Positions 1-12,584 are shown, counted from the first letter of the stretch. The stretch: DNA of 64,000 nt from Unio delphinus (GCA_029339505.1 JAQISU010000134.1:646501-710500); one strand, 5' to 3'. Program-made: numbers and translations. Notes: a model not told the origin generated them from the letters alone.

Positions 1-2399
1 TACTTAGATGCATTTGTGCGAGTCCTTGCAGTTAATGCACATGATGCGGTCGAATCACTATTTGAGCGCAAAAGACAAATATTCACAACACTACAAGTAA
101 ATGTAAGTAATAAATGAGGATATTTTAACAGAGATGATTCAGTTTAATCTGGATAATGTTTTAGCATACTAGTTTTCATCATTCTTTCAATGAAATTTAC
201 ATAGTTTAATTTCTTCAACGTTTTTACAGAATTTGGATAAAGATTCCTTAAAAATCTCGTCTCTTTTATTGAATTTCTAATTATTGACCTTAAAAAAAAT
301 AAAGTATAACGCAATGTTATTTCTAACTTTTGTGGAACCTTTGCATTACTCCTGATGGGGCATTATAATCTATCATCTTTCACCAACTTTTGTTTGCCTC
401 TTTTTCCTAGTTTGCCTTGATATAGGAACAAACGTTTGATATTTCAGCATTCGTATCTTTATATTCCATTCCTTTATATGTAAAACCAGTTTCATAACTT
501 GAAGCTAACCTTTTAATTCTAAGTAGTTTAACGAGAACGATTCATTTACTGCGAATACAATTCCATCGCTTACAAGTTAATTAGGTAACTTGGTGTAAAA
601 GGGTTATGAATGTATTTCTTTTTAAAATAGAGGAACACTGACGTTGGTGTAGATGCTAAACAAGTTCTTGGATTTGAGCCAAAAGTAAAATCCATGACAC
701 AGAAGGTCCATGACAGAGAGTCATATTTGGGTAAGTATATATTTCAGTATGTACACCGTAATATGAAGTCCTAATAATACGCTTATGAAAATGCAAGAAA
801 TGCTTGACAAGAAATCTCCACAACGCAAAAAATGTGAATAACTTTGTTATCTAGTATTAAGAGTGTGCACTTCTACACGAGAGGAACTCAACCAATGTCA
901 ACGCGCAACGTTAAAGGAAACAAACTTACACGCATCAACAGTTAATACATATTGCTTTGTCGTCGCTTTCGTCTATTTTGAAGGACAAAATTATCGCTAT
1001 CAATAATTTTCGTTATCTTGTTCTACAGAGTACTCTGGTCTTGCTGACTCCGTGTTTTTGCCTCCTGGCTTTACATGGCAAGAAGTCGACCAAGATACAA
1101 GGCAGAACAAAGTGACATCTTCAGGTTAGTTATTAAAATAGATAAATACATTTAAATAAATCAATACAAAATATGTTTGAAGACAATAATATGAAACATG
1201 CACATTGCTCCTATATCATACAGGTTAATAGTGTAGATATTTGGTTGGTATAAACAATAAAGTTTAGTATTGAACTTGTTTGTAATTTAAATTTTGCTTA
1301 GTTTCTATAGATATTCATGTGTCTTCTATAAAACTCTCCTATATCGAAAACGTTGTCATGTATGTTTGAAATGTGATTGAAACAAGAGAATGCAATTGAA
1401 ACTATCGATTTTAAAAATTATGACGGAGTCGGCATCGAGCCAAGGACAGCAGAGGGACAAAGCGAGCATGTCATTGTGTGCTATACCGGTTGTCTGACTC
1501 TGCAACATACTGTATTTTTCTAACCTTTCGACCAATTGACAAATGAATGAAAAATCGCAGTTCATCCTTTTAAGTTATTTTAAATACAGAATAATGTGCA
1601 CGTCATTAAATCTTTCAGACTTGTCTACACCACTCAGACAACAAATGACAGTTGTGCATGACTATAAGGCCAGTGGAAAAGACGAGCTCACGTGCAAGAA
1701 AGGTAAGATATCATTATATTTTACTTGCAGAGAAGCATATCACATTTTCATACATTTTAAAAACATATTCTAAACTCTTGCAATATATTGCCTTTTTCTC
1801 AGGATATTATTGTTATTGGTGCTGGTGGTTTTTTTCTTTATTTGAAAGAGATAACACTATTTAGTACAATCTGAAAAGTAGTAGATTTTCTTTCTGTATC
1901 TTCATTAATTTTATCTTTTTTGATCAACGAGATAAAATTCTACAAATCTCGGCAAATATATGTGACTGAGTTGTATCTGTATATTACCCAGCGGGATAAA
2001 AGCAGGAAAAATGAAATGGGGTTATCTTTACTTTCAGCTAGTACTATTAATACTTTTAATCAATGATTTAAATCCTCCTCATAATACGAAATATACATAA
2101 ATCTCATTTCCACTTACTGTAGATATAGGAGGAACAATACAAATAAAAATACAAGTGAAACCTGTTGCTGCTACATACTTTTAACAATTACTCGCTGACA
2201 CAGAATGTACTAATGTATCAACATTTTATCCACAGGAATGGTGATCAATCAACTGACGGATGCCAATGAACTTGGAATGGCACTCGGTTTTTATAAGAGA
2301 AACGTTCCTTTCAATAAGATAGAAATCGGCTTTTTCCCCGTAAAGTGTGTGAGCAATGAACCCCGACTTGTTTTAAAGAAAAGCTGCCGACGCAACTAG
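1..2399 (+). CDS. Copy A (3' part, exons 7-11): PACSIN-like F-BAR/SH3 protein
   Basis: Exons at 1-102 (exon 7, cut by the window edge; first full codon is Tyr229), 631-730, 1029-1124, 1619-1702 and 2236-2399, ending in TAG at 2397-2399. All junctions have AG acceptors and GT donors, and the phases agree with the complete copies. This part encodes the end of the F-BAR coiled coil, a linker with the GFTW motif (residues 309-312) that resembles the region after the F-BAR in PACSINs, and the C-terminal SH3-like domain (about 337-395). It has His242 and Asp349, the majority residues. A possible polyadenylation signal, ATTAAA, lies at 2410-2415. Exons 1-6 lie upstream of the window. Confidence 0.8.
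230..303 (+). other. Possible alternative terminal exon with AATAAA, copy A
   Basis: About 130 bp after exon 7 an acceptor-like TTTTTACAG is followed by 16 open codons in the phase exon 7 requires, then TAA at 278-280. A canonical AATAAA lies at 298-303 and a GT-rich stretch about 25 bp later. Used as a last exon it would give a protein of 278 residues without the linker and SH3. The main last exon has only ATTAAA. This is inference; no transcript evidence is available. Confidence 0.35.
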
Positions 2400-2409
2400 C
2401 CTAATAACA

Positions 2410-2415
2410 ATTAAA
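2410..2415 (+). terminator. Candidate polyadenylation signal (ATTAAA), copy A
   Basis: ATTAAA, the common variant of AATAAA, begins 11 bp after the stop codon. TGTA motifs, which can bind cleavage factor I, follow within 50 bp. No AATAAA was seen closer to the stop. Confidence 0.4.
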
Positions 2416-2586
2416 TTGTCGGGTATTTTATAACAAAAATGTAAATATTGTATATACATGCAAATTCATTATTTTTTATTCTAGTGAAAGCATTACGAAT
2501 AATGGTATTATCTCGGGGACTCTTACATTCCTGATGCCAGCAATGGGCCTGCCACTGAATATTGATCATAATAATTTTATTTGTGC

Positions 2587-2657
<71 letters not shown>

Positions 2658-2659
<2 letters not shown>

Positions 2660-4535
2660 TGGTTTTCTGCTTAATAAGATACCTTCGTTGCACTCTGCTA
2701 TACTAAGTCAGGCGAATGCCGATGCCATATTGTCACATGATCAAAACAAAAAAAATGGCATTATACGGAGAGACTGAGTTAATCTAACCGTGGCACATTT
2801 ATTTCTTTAATAGTCTTGTTCTTAATGACACAATATTAACTTTACTAACACTTTTACTATGAACTATAACGGTAGTTATATTATGTACAAGATTAACCAC
2901 CAATTTGTCATAGAATACTAAGTTTTACAAATATTTTTGCTAGTCGGCGAAGATGAAAGAAAAGGGTACACACAACGGTATTTTTATAATATTGCACATT
3001 TTACACAGGTCATCGCAGAGATTCCTTCTCCAATCGATTCCTTGATAAATTTTAATAATATGAGGTGATGAACACTTGATCAAGGAGTCAATTACAGATC
3101 TAAGTTTCAAATGATGTAATCTACGAAACATTTATTTCACAAAATAGTGTTATCCCATTCCTCTTTAATATATAAGAGATGGTATTTTTGTCTTATATCT
3201 TCAGCAAATGAATGCTATCGTCTGTCCGTTACGTCAATTTCGGAAGTGAAAAGTATCACGAGATTAATTGCAATCGATGTTTGTTAAATGATGCAGTCGG
3301 AGTGTTCGATATTGAACCAAATATCGTCATATTCACCCCCTCTAGAAATAGGGTTCAACTATACAACACATAGGGTACCCAGAAAACCCACTCCATGCCG
3401 CTTTCCGCTAACTTCATAAAAGAGATAGCATTTGGTCTTAATATCTGGCAAACAAAATTTTTCATGTGTCGCCTTCAATCAATTCTGATGTATAAAGGAT
3501 CAAGGAATTGATTGCAAATGGAATATATATTGGACATTACATGGTGCAGTATGAATGCACAATATTAAATCAAATATCGTTACATTCATCCCCTCGTTGG
3601 ATAGGGTTGATCTTGTTGTTGTTGTTGTTGTTATTATTATTGTGATTGTTATAGAGTTTAACGCCATTTTCCAGCACAAGATGGGTTATACATGGCGGCC
3701 ACTATAAATATTGGAGGGTAGAACTCGGAAAACGCCAGCAAGAACCACCGATCCACGAGCAGCTACTGGCAACCTTCTCACGTAACCACATTAGCTGCAT
3801 CTGAGACTCGAACCTCTGCAGACAGAGGTGAGATGGCAATGATCCGTAGCGGTGAGCGCTTTAGGCCACTCGGCAAGTCAGGACTCCGCCCTCGAATAGG
3901 GTTGCTATTTCAATCCTAATGCTTGGTAAAGTCTGAGGTGTCGTGTAAAGCGAGATATCACTATCGATGTAAAATTGATCAGGTAATTTATCGCAACCAG
4001 ACTATGTTGGCTGACTTAGTATGAAGTGTGCAATATTTGCAAGAAAATTGTTTCCCTCACCCCCTCTTGAAAGAAGGGTGATATTTTCGTATTAATCTGT
4101 GGCTATATTTTGGCTATCGTACATTATCTCATATCAATTTCGATTTAAAAATTATCAAGGAATCGATTGGAAAATTATTTTTTAGATGACGCTGTATAAA
4201 ATGTGCAATATGAACAAAACTATCGTTGTGCGTACGCTTTTATTTCATCTTCCCTAGTAGTAAAAAAGTTTGTAAAAATTATTATATGACCTAACTGGTG
4301 GTTAACCTTGAACACCAGATAACGACTGCTATAGTCCAAATCAAAAGTATTAGTGGAGTTCACATTGTGTCACTAAGAATGAGGATATTAAAGGAATAAA
4401 TGTGCAGATGTTAGATATACTAGATCTCTCCGTATGAGACCATTTGTTTCGATCAGGTGACAATATGGCGTCGGCGTTCGCCTGACTTATATAGCAGAGT
4501 GCAACGCAGAGAGCATGATAAACCGGGAACCGTTC

Positions 4536-4538
<3 letters not shown>
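2658..4538. mobile_element. Foldback (long terminal inverted repeat) element between GA tracts, unit 1
   Basis: The left part (about 2658-3110) and the reverse complement of the right part (about 4090-4538) align over some 450 bp with many mismatches. Shared blocks include CGTTGCACTCTGCTATA, CATATTGTCAC, TTAACCACCA and AATCGATTCCTTGATAAA. The middle holds about five degraded direct repeats of 180-240 bp, marked by an ATCAAGGAATnGATTG-like block near 3077, 3256, 3499, 3977 and 4154. GA tracts in the same orientation flank both ends (2589-2657 and 4539-4617), as expected if the element landed in a GA microsatellite. No transposase is visible, so this looks like an old non-autonomous DNA element. 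A SINE is nested at 3611-3882. Confidence 0.65.
3611..3882 (-). mobile_element. tRNA-derived SINE (type 1), nested in foldback element, unit 1
   Basis: Read on the minus strand it begins with a tRNA-like head (A-box-like GTGGCCTAAAGCGC, B-box-like GGTTCGAGTCT) and ends with a CAA-repeat tail, seen here as GTT repeats at 3613-3630. The body has the block TACATGGCGGCCA on the plus strand, shared with the SINEs in introns 1 and 4. Similar sequences, CCTCGTTGGATAGGGTTG at 3590-3607 and CCTCGAATAGGGTTG at 3890-3904, flank it and may be a worn target duplication. Confidence 0.65.
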
Positions 4539-4619
<81 letters not shown>

Positions 4620-4835
4620 ATAATGTCTCAATAAGTTTATTATGTTTTACGGGTGTGAATTATCGTGATTCAGCGAATAAACAAAATTGCCTTACATATT
4701 GTTTGTGTTATTATTTAATCATAATGTTAGCCTCATGGGTTCACCACCCACAGACAGACACCGACACACACCACCTTCCCCTTAAAAAAGAGTGAGTAAT
4801 GTATTACCTTATTTTGTTTGTTTCTTTGATAAGGA

Positions 4836-5130
4836 TTCTTAACTTAGCTTTAGAAAAGATTCAGTCATATCGCTACGATGTCTGCAGTGAGGCAGTTAAA
4901 AGTGATGTATAACACTAGGGCATCATGAAACAGACATGTAGCACGATCTCCCATTAAGTCGCTGTATCCTGACGCAAGGCCTACTAGTCCTAACACTAAC
5001 CTCTTCATGCTGAGCGTCAAACGAGGCAGCTGTTAGAACCATTTTGTAAGTCTTTAGTATGACTCGGCCGGGGATCGAACCCACAATCTCCCATATCTTC
5101 GGCGGACGCTCTAACCACTAGGCCACCGGA
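4836..5130 (-). mobile_element. tRNA-derived SINE (type 2, mollusc-like), unit 1
   Basis: On the minus strand the head reads as a tRNA: A box in TGGCCTAGTGGTTAGAGCG and a perfect B box GGTTCGATCCC (plus-strand GGGATCGAACC at 5071-5081). It continues past the tRNA into a body ending near GATATGACTGAATC, which recalls SINE bodies I know as widespread in molluscan genomes; that family link is from memory. The body continuation is why this is a SINE and not a tRNA gene. Confidence 0.7.
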
Positions 5131-5398
5131 TTGGTTTGTGTTACCTGAAGATCATCGAATACGACGGTGCGAAAGAATTTGAAGGATAAAGAATACATAT
5201 TCAACAAGATGATATTCTGCAATGCTCTGAGCTTTCCAAGTATTTCAATGTATGAACCGGCGCTCACACACAAACGCACACACAAAACTATGCAATATAT
5301 ATGCATGGTGTATCAGTGATCTTACACGAGATCTATAAATATTTCATTTAATTGAAACACGGCTTGCTTTTCATTGATTTCGATCGTTTCTTGCTGCG

Positions 5399-5403
<5 letters not shown>

Positions 5404-5484
<81 letters not shown>
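5404..5484. repeat. GA microsatellite, third tract of unit 1
   Basis: Uninterrupted GA repeat followed by a run of G in this unit only. Confidence 0.97.
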
Positions 5485-5488
<4 letters not shown>

Positions 5489-7401
5489 GGGGGGGAGAAT
5501 TGTTGGGTGGGCTATGGACATTTTCATATTGAATAAATAATCATCGATTTTCAGAACATTATACTAAGTTTATTAAACAAAACAAAAACACACTATTATA
5601 TTGATCAAAGTGTGTGTTACACGCAACCGAGAGATGTACCGCTCAATGGCTACAGTATTTGCAGCATTGTATCATTTATTACATAAAGACTGTAAATAAA
5701 TTCCATGGAAAGTGCGCACATTTCGTTACAACGAGCTACATTGTTGGAGGTTAGTTGGTGTAAGTTATATTTCAAGCGTTTTATCCAGCACAAATACTTT
5801 TTCTCTCTCACTCCAGATTTCTTCATTTTTGTGTTTTCGCTTCTTTTTTGTGTCCTTTAGATGTGAGAGTGAATTTGGAACGGAAAAAAAAATCATTGCG
5901 ATGAAATTGTGCATCATATTAAATTCATTTAAAAAGCGGGCATTATTAATACATGTATACATTAATATATAACAACTAGACATACAATGCACAGAAGTAC
6001 ATTTTGTAGCGAATACAATCGGTAGGTATGTCAGGATTTGTATGTCTAGTATCAACTTGTGGAATTTGTACATGATCTAAGCACACAGCTAACTAAAATG
6101 ACTGCTCTCTTGTGCTAAAATATCAGCCTGAATTAGTCGAAAGTACAAGTACTCTATATTTAGGAGTTATTAAAACAGGGACAATGTATGAATTACCAAA
6201 TACATCAAATGTAAAAATAAAGGTTCTCGGGTCTTTTTTCAAATTTACCTCTGAAGTCCAGGAAGTGAAAATGACCAAGCGGAGCTAGCAGGTTTTGGAG
6301 AGATGCACATCGTAAGTAAGGCCAAGCTGTATACTCTATGATCCATATTACGCCCATCAATCACGCACCAAAAATTAAGGAAATTAAAGGTTCTTTGAAT
6401 ACTAAATGAGGATTTAATAGGTCCTTTTTTGAAGATCCAGTATATCCAAGGATATATTTTTTCTTACTATTCTAACACTATGCAAAATACAAAGCTGTAG
6501 GGCGCCAACTGAATTAATAATTTCTGCATACACAGGATGATAAAGCCCACTACTTGACACATGTCATAATAAGCATCATCTAAAAGAAACCTTTGTTAAA
6601 CTTAATTTAAAGTTACATTCTAGGATATTGTTTTACTAAACTTATAACATAGAATGTGGTACACGTCATAGAGGCTAGGTATTTGTAATGGGGATTTCCA
6701 ATAACCATAAATCTTACCTTAATATTTAACCGTCTATAACAGAGAACAGCTTATCCATGTATTATTTGTTTGCAAAACAAACGTTATTGGTAAGGTACAA
6801 TATTAACTTGATTTTGGACAATGTCAAGTAAAAATACAATGAAAACTTACAATCATTGTTTTAAAGGTTATATTTACAAATTAAAAATACATGACACAGT
6901 ACATAGTGATTGCAATAGGAGCAAATATGGCTAGAAATAAAGTACAAATATTTTATCCAGATCTGAATTTTACCTACGATAATAACCCAACTTGTACTGC
7001 TTATATATGTAAAAAAAAAATTAAATAAATTTAAACAAACGATGAAAGGTAGTTACCTCTCATCTCCCACCCATTCACACACCTAAGAATGGAAAGACAA
7101 ATGGTACAAAGCTAATATTTGAAGGTATGCTGGAGCTGTTGTGAGGCTCTTCAAGCAAAACAATGCGTAGTTCAAAAATGTGTTTACTGTGAGACGAAGT
7201 TACAGGAACTGAGTGGGAAAGGTTTATGGATTCTTTATGCAAAACTGCAATAACAATAATAATTCAGGTTGCAAATTATAAGTTTAGCTATTGACATCCT
7301 CGGAATCAAAAAGAGAAATAAAAACGAACTCTTAATGTATAATTAACTTTCTGTTCTTCATTCAAGCTACTCATTTGTGTAATATCGAAATCAAGTGAGA
7401 C
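5485..7401. other. Intergenic spacer of unit 1, no recognised gene
   Basis: AT-rich sequence between the third GA tract and the promoter-like cluster. No plus-strand exon that fits the F-BAR gene was found. The minus-strand 104-codon frame seen in units 2-5 is broken here by a one-base length change in the T run near 6425. Confidence 0.6.
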
Positions 7402-7465
7402 TGACGAAGATCACGTCACTCTTCGTGACGTAATCTATGACGCAGCGTTTCCAAGAGTGACGTTT
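7402..7465 (+). promoter_or_regulatory. Cluster of TGACG (CRE/ATF-like) motifs upstream of copy B
   Basis: Five TGACG-type motifs lie within 64 bp: TGACG at 7402, TCACGTCA at 7411-7418, TGACGTAA at 7426-7433, TGACGCAG at 7438-7445 and TGACGTTT at 7458-7465. The cluster ends 98 bp before the start codon. The two central motifs also form a short inverted repeat. CRE-like octamers bind CREB/ATF/bZIP factors in animals. No TATA box was seen nearby. The promoter role is inferred from position and clustering. Confidence 0.45.
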
Positions 7466-7562
7466 CTTATTCTTACGCTGTGCATCAAGCTTGCTAGACG
7501 TATTCACGTTGACAGAAAGAAATATCTGATTTTTCAAGTCTATTCTTTTCAAATTTGATGAA

Positions 7563-8866
7563 ATGTTGGATTTTCAAGTAATGAGCGATTTCCCGGAGTC
7601 ATATTCAGCATTAACGTGAGTACTTTATAAATATAAATATATGATTTTGAAAGGAAACGAATGGTCGGATGACTCTCTTCCCCACAAATTCACCCCTCCC
7701 CCGCCATTTACACAGTATTCGACCTGACCAAACGCTACTATTTAATAGTTAACCTTTTGTTTATGGTTGGTAGGTTGGAAGAGAAAAGTGTCATGTGCAC
7801 TTCTACTATCATTATCTAAACTGATTAAGAATCGTAAGATCCAATTAAAAATTGTTTCCATTCTACCCATTACAGTAATCAAAATAGAGCTCTGTAAAAG
7901 AACGCGTTGGTTTCATTATATTGCACGAATGGTGCTTGATTATTACAGCATGACCCGACAACCATAGGTAGCTTCAAATAAATGAAAGAAACTCTAAAAT
8001 AGGTGCTTTCTTCCTTTTCCTACTGTTGTTGTTGTTGTTGTAGGGTTTAACGCAATTTTTGTTAGCACACGATAGGCTATACATGGCGGCCAGTATTATT
8101 GGTGGAAGAAGAACCCGGGAAATACCCTGGGAAAGAACCACCGACCCACGATAAGCTACTGACAAGCTTTCTCACATACCCACATTAGCCGAATCTTAGA
8201 CTCGTTCCCACGCAGAGGTGAGATGGCAGTGATCCGTAGCGGAGAGCGCTTTAGACCACTCGGCCACTCGCCCGCTCCCAGTCCGCCCCACCCCATTTTT
8301 CTTTCTTTATTTCCCTACTGTAGGATCATAATATTGTTCCATTGCTAAAGTTTAAATTCTCGATTTAATTCCTTATTTATCTTGAGAAAAATAAATATAT
8401 TTAATGACAGATTGATGTGAAAGGTTAGATAATGGAAATGGACAAACTAAAACTAATAAAATTGCTCGACAGTTTTCAATCGGCAGATTACACTATTACA
8501 CTAAATCATGCAAACTAACCGGAAACTGCAGTCGAAGGACAGTTCTTTTCGTTTTGAAGGCACCATCAGCAAATTAGTAAAAACACCACCGGAAATGTTC
8601 CTATAGTTTTCATATGAAGATAATATAGTTAAGCTGACTTTGCTGTTGATTTAACCTCATCTCACGTAATGAATAATTTTGATCCAATTTATTATAGTTA
8701 TACATAACTCAATATACTTCCTATTTCTGTTTAAGTGACTTTGACTTCTGGGCGGATGTTCTGAAGGAGAGAGCTCTCAGCCAAGATTGGTGTGAGAGTA
8801 AGGCTATGGCCTGGAACAAGAAACTTCAAACACGTCTGACCATGGCCAGAGGTACCCATCTAACGC

Positions 8867-8940
<74 letters not shown>

Positions 8941-8979
8941 GTCTGTCTGTCTCTCTCCCTCTCTCTGTCTCTGTCTCTG

Positions 8980-9026
<47 letters not shown>

Positions 9027-9093
9027 ACCATTGTGGCCTGGAACAAGAATCTTCAAACACGTCTGACCATGGCCAGAGGTACCCATCTAACGC

Positions 9094-9175
<82 letters not shown>

Positions 9176-11153
9176 GTCTCTCTCTCTCTCTCTCAATACC
9201 CTTGTAACATATTGCATGTAATTTACATATAACTGACATATATTCTACTGTAACAACGTTTGCTATTGACAGATTAATTGTAAGTATGTACTTTATTATT
9301 TTGAACCTTAAAAAGTCAACATTCGCAACGATTGTTTTTCGTTACTTCAGATTATCCTGTCATCTCGAGAGCTTTCTCTTCCTTCTTTAATGATGTTGCT
9401 ATGCAACATTTGGATGTCGAAAAAGACGTCTTTATATGTCTGGACGCAGCCAGAGTCTTAAGGAAGTTAGTATATGAAGTTACTTTATCTAGTACACTAA
9501 CCTGAAATCACTTGTTATTTATTTTGAAAGTCAAGGGTTTCGTGTGCCGTTTAATGCACATATTGATCGATGTTCCTGTTTTATTAATGGAAAACTAGTT
9601 ATTTGATGATTGGTGTTTGTTTGATATGTGACATATTCGTGTGTCCAAATTATGTTAAAGTTCATCTGCTGCTTGGGTAAATTCGTTTTCTTTTAATAGA
9701 ATTTAAATTCACAACGTTACTGTTTGACTTTAAAGATTCAAGATGAGTTTTACACTAATTAGACCTATTGTATAGCGCTAAATAACCTAAACATTCTGGT
9801 GCACCGTTACAAAACAATCAATCAATCATTATATCAATTAACATTTGAAAGCGTGGTAATCATAAGTGACTTAGACGAGACCGAAGATTTCTCGCTAAGC
9901 AAGCAGAACCTAAAATGTCTCCCAAATGTTAGTGACATTTTTAATTTCTTTCTCAGTTTCTTTTCACACAGTTTAGAGGTATATTTGTCTAGTGGCTTAC
10001 AGTTCTTTTAAATGTTCATCAAACAACCTTATTTCAGATTTTCTATGTGTTCAGAAGAGAAAATGATCTTGAACATTCTGAGAAAAGCCCTTAAGAAGAC
10101 CAGAAAAACATATATTCAGGCATACAGACAGACTGAGAACAGGCGGCGGGTAAGAATAGGAGAATATTTTGCACCCATATTCATCTGGATAAAAAGATAG
10201 TGCAATTACTTAGACCATTCATAAGATGTCTTTAAATCTATTGTTTCCTTTTTTATTTCAACACAATCTTTACTGCATAGCAATTCTTCAGGCGGACAAG
10301 GCAAAACTGTATAATATAATCTATGTACATCTTAGCATACAAATGACTATTTATACTGCATAAGTATTTTTCATTATATATATTCATTCTTACCTAATCT
10401 GAATGATGAGAACATTTTTTAAATGATAAACACCAACAATAATGTCGAGAATAATAACAACACAAAGAATACTGATGATGACTGAGGCGATTATGATGAG
10501 TTGTAATCTCATAATTCCACAAATCGGCATAAAATGTTTTCTTATATTGGTAATCTATTGGTCCACAACTGCATTAAGTCATTAGATTAACTGACATTAT
10601 GGTGACTCTCATTACTTTTAGAACTATTTAATTTCTTGATTTGTACAGATGTATAAGGACGTTTTAATCCGTCTAGAGTCCAAAATGAGATTCAAGAAGG
10701 TCATCAAACAGGCTCTTAGGGTCAAGGCCAAAGAAGCCGCCGACCGCTTTGTGAAAGCCCTAGAATTAGAGCAGACGGCGAAGGTGAAGATGATCACGGT
10801 AATGCTGTTTCTTTTTCATGTTCACTTATTGTTACATGCGTTGAACAGTAACTTCAGAAAACTCATATAACATACTCTCAGTGGCTCCGATTTGGGCATG
10901 TTGTTGGGGGAAACTTGAGAAGCCAAGATAAACCGACAGCCTTGGACTGACCATCACTTACATGTAAAAACTGGAGATTTTTCACAAGAGATACAAAGTA
11001 TCTTCATTATTCGCGATTTAGATTTACTGTCATGCTATTATTAAATGCATTTTCATTGAACTGACTAGATACTATAGTTTGGGGGCATCATAAGACAGGA
11101 CTTTACAATAGATAGTGTGAAAGTTATCACCCCTCTCTGTATGTCTGTCTGTC

Positions 11154-11225
<72 letters not shown>

Positions 11226-12537
11226 TAGAAGTAACCATGATTATTTCTGCGTTGTATGACGGATTTTATGCTAAATACAAAAGGATTATCCCTAAAGATT
11301 AGTGACGGAGTTTACACATCGGTGTTTGCTGCCTATTTCCTCAGCTCAAATGCATAGAAAATATAGATTGTTCTTCAGGTTCCTTTCATATGTGTTCATT
11401 TGTTTCACTGAATCTTCCAAGTTATTCAATTCATGTTTCCCCACTATAATGCATATAATCCTGTTTTCTACATACAACTATTATAAGCTTGTTTCTTCTG
11501 TAAATTCTTGTAAACAGTGCACAGTTAAGAACTCGAAGGGACTTCAGATATGTCTTAGTATTGTTTATACTTTCAATAACATTATATTGTAAAGACAGAA
11601 GAAAAATGGATCAGTGGGGGTGGGGTGGGGATGGATGTATTCTCCAATCCCGTATTCTTAATTTATCTACTATCCACCTTTCTGTTAGGTTATGGAGAAA
11701 TACGAATATGTCTCCAAGCGAGTAGCTGTAAGAAAAGTACAGTACTTTCTCGACACATGGAAAACAGCGCTTTCTCGTTACATGAAACAAACCTTCACTT
11801 CCACCGAGAAATGTGTTGGGTATGAATGCATTATTTATGCAATTGCAACAATCTATACTGCTATTAAGATATTTAAGTGGAATTTTTGTTTGGACTCGTG
11901 CTATACTATATAGGTTTCTACATTTGTCGCTTCTAAACTGTGAATGGAGTCAAACAGTTGTTAAATAAGTTACTAGTTGATTTAGTTGCTGAATTCCTTT
12001 CTTTTGATATTTCTCTGTAATTTACATGAAGTCTAATTGGAGAGTGATGTTCGTCTATATGCAGTTAGCCGAGGAGCTTTATCTTATATTAAAGGAGATT
12101 ATTTTGCTCATCTTTATCTTCTTAAATGTTGAATGTATTGATGTTTTGTCCGTGGACATATCATCTTTATGAATATATATGCATCCACCTTAACTGTGCG
12201 ATAAATCATATACTACATCGCTTATTGGCTTGAAACTTGAACCTCAATTTTCGTTCTTATCTGTGTAATGTGTCTTCGTCTTTATGGCCAGTCTGTGTCC
12301 TCTTTAGCACTATCAGCATTGACAGAAGAAGAATAAAATGCATTGTAAGAGTATATATGGATTAAGCTTTATCACACCGATGAAACCTTGGTGACTGTAA
12401 TTTTCGTTCTAAAGTCAATTGGACAACTTTAATTTTTACGACCCACTGAAGCAAGAATATTTTCTTATCCATACTTTTGCTTTCTTTCCTAAAAGGCTCG
12501 AAAAGTATAAAATAATGTAAAGTTATACATTTTGCCA

Positions 12538-12584
<47 letters not shown>

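Noticed and set aside
1356..1565. Minus-strand 69-codon frame repeated in every unit
   Set aside because: It lies in intron 9 and overlaps no recognisable domain; its persistence only reflects the near-identity of the units.
2562..2777. Open frames with long RE/ER or SL/LS repeats (also at 4350-4795, 8804-9221, 21253-21574, 33596-33952, 46388-46697, 58790-59235)
   Set aside because: They are translations of GA/CT microsatellites, and their non-repeat ends belong to SINE, foldback or exon 2 sequence.
5060..5130. Free-standing tRNA gene on the minus strand
   Set aside because: A and B boxes are present, but no closing acceptor stem was found and the sequence continues into a SINE body.
11302..11592. 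96-codon plus-strand frame in intron 5 (also 23661, 36300, 48760; shortened at 61308)
   Set aside because: It opens outside any splice-compatible context and is cut short by substitutions in copy F, as expected for intron sequence.
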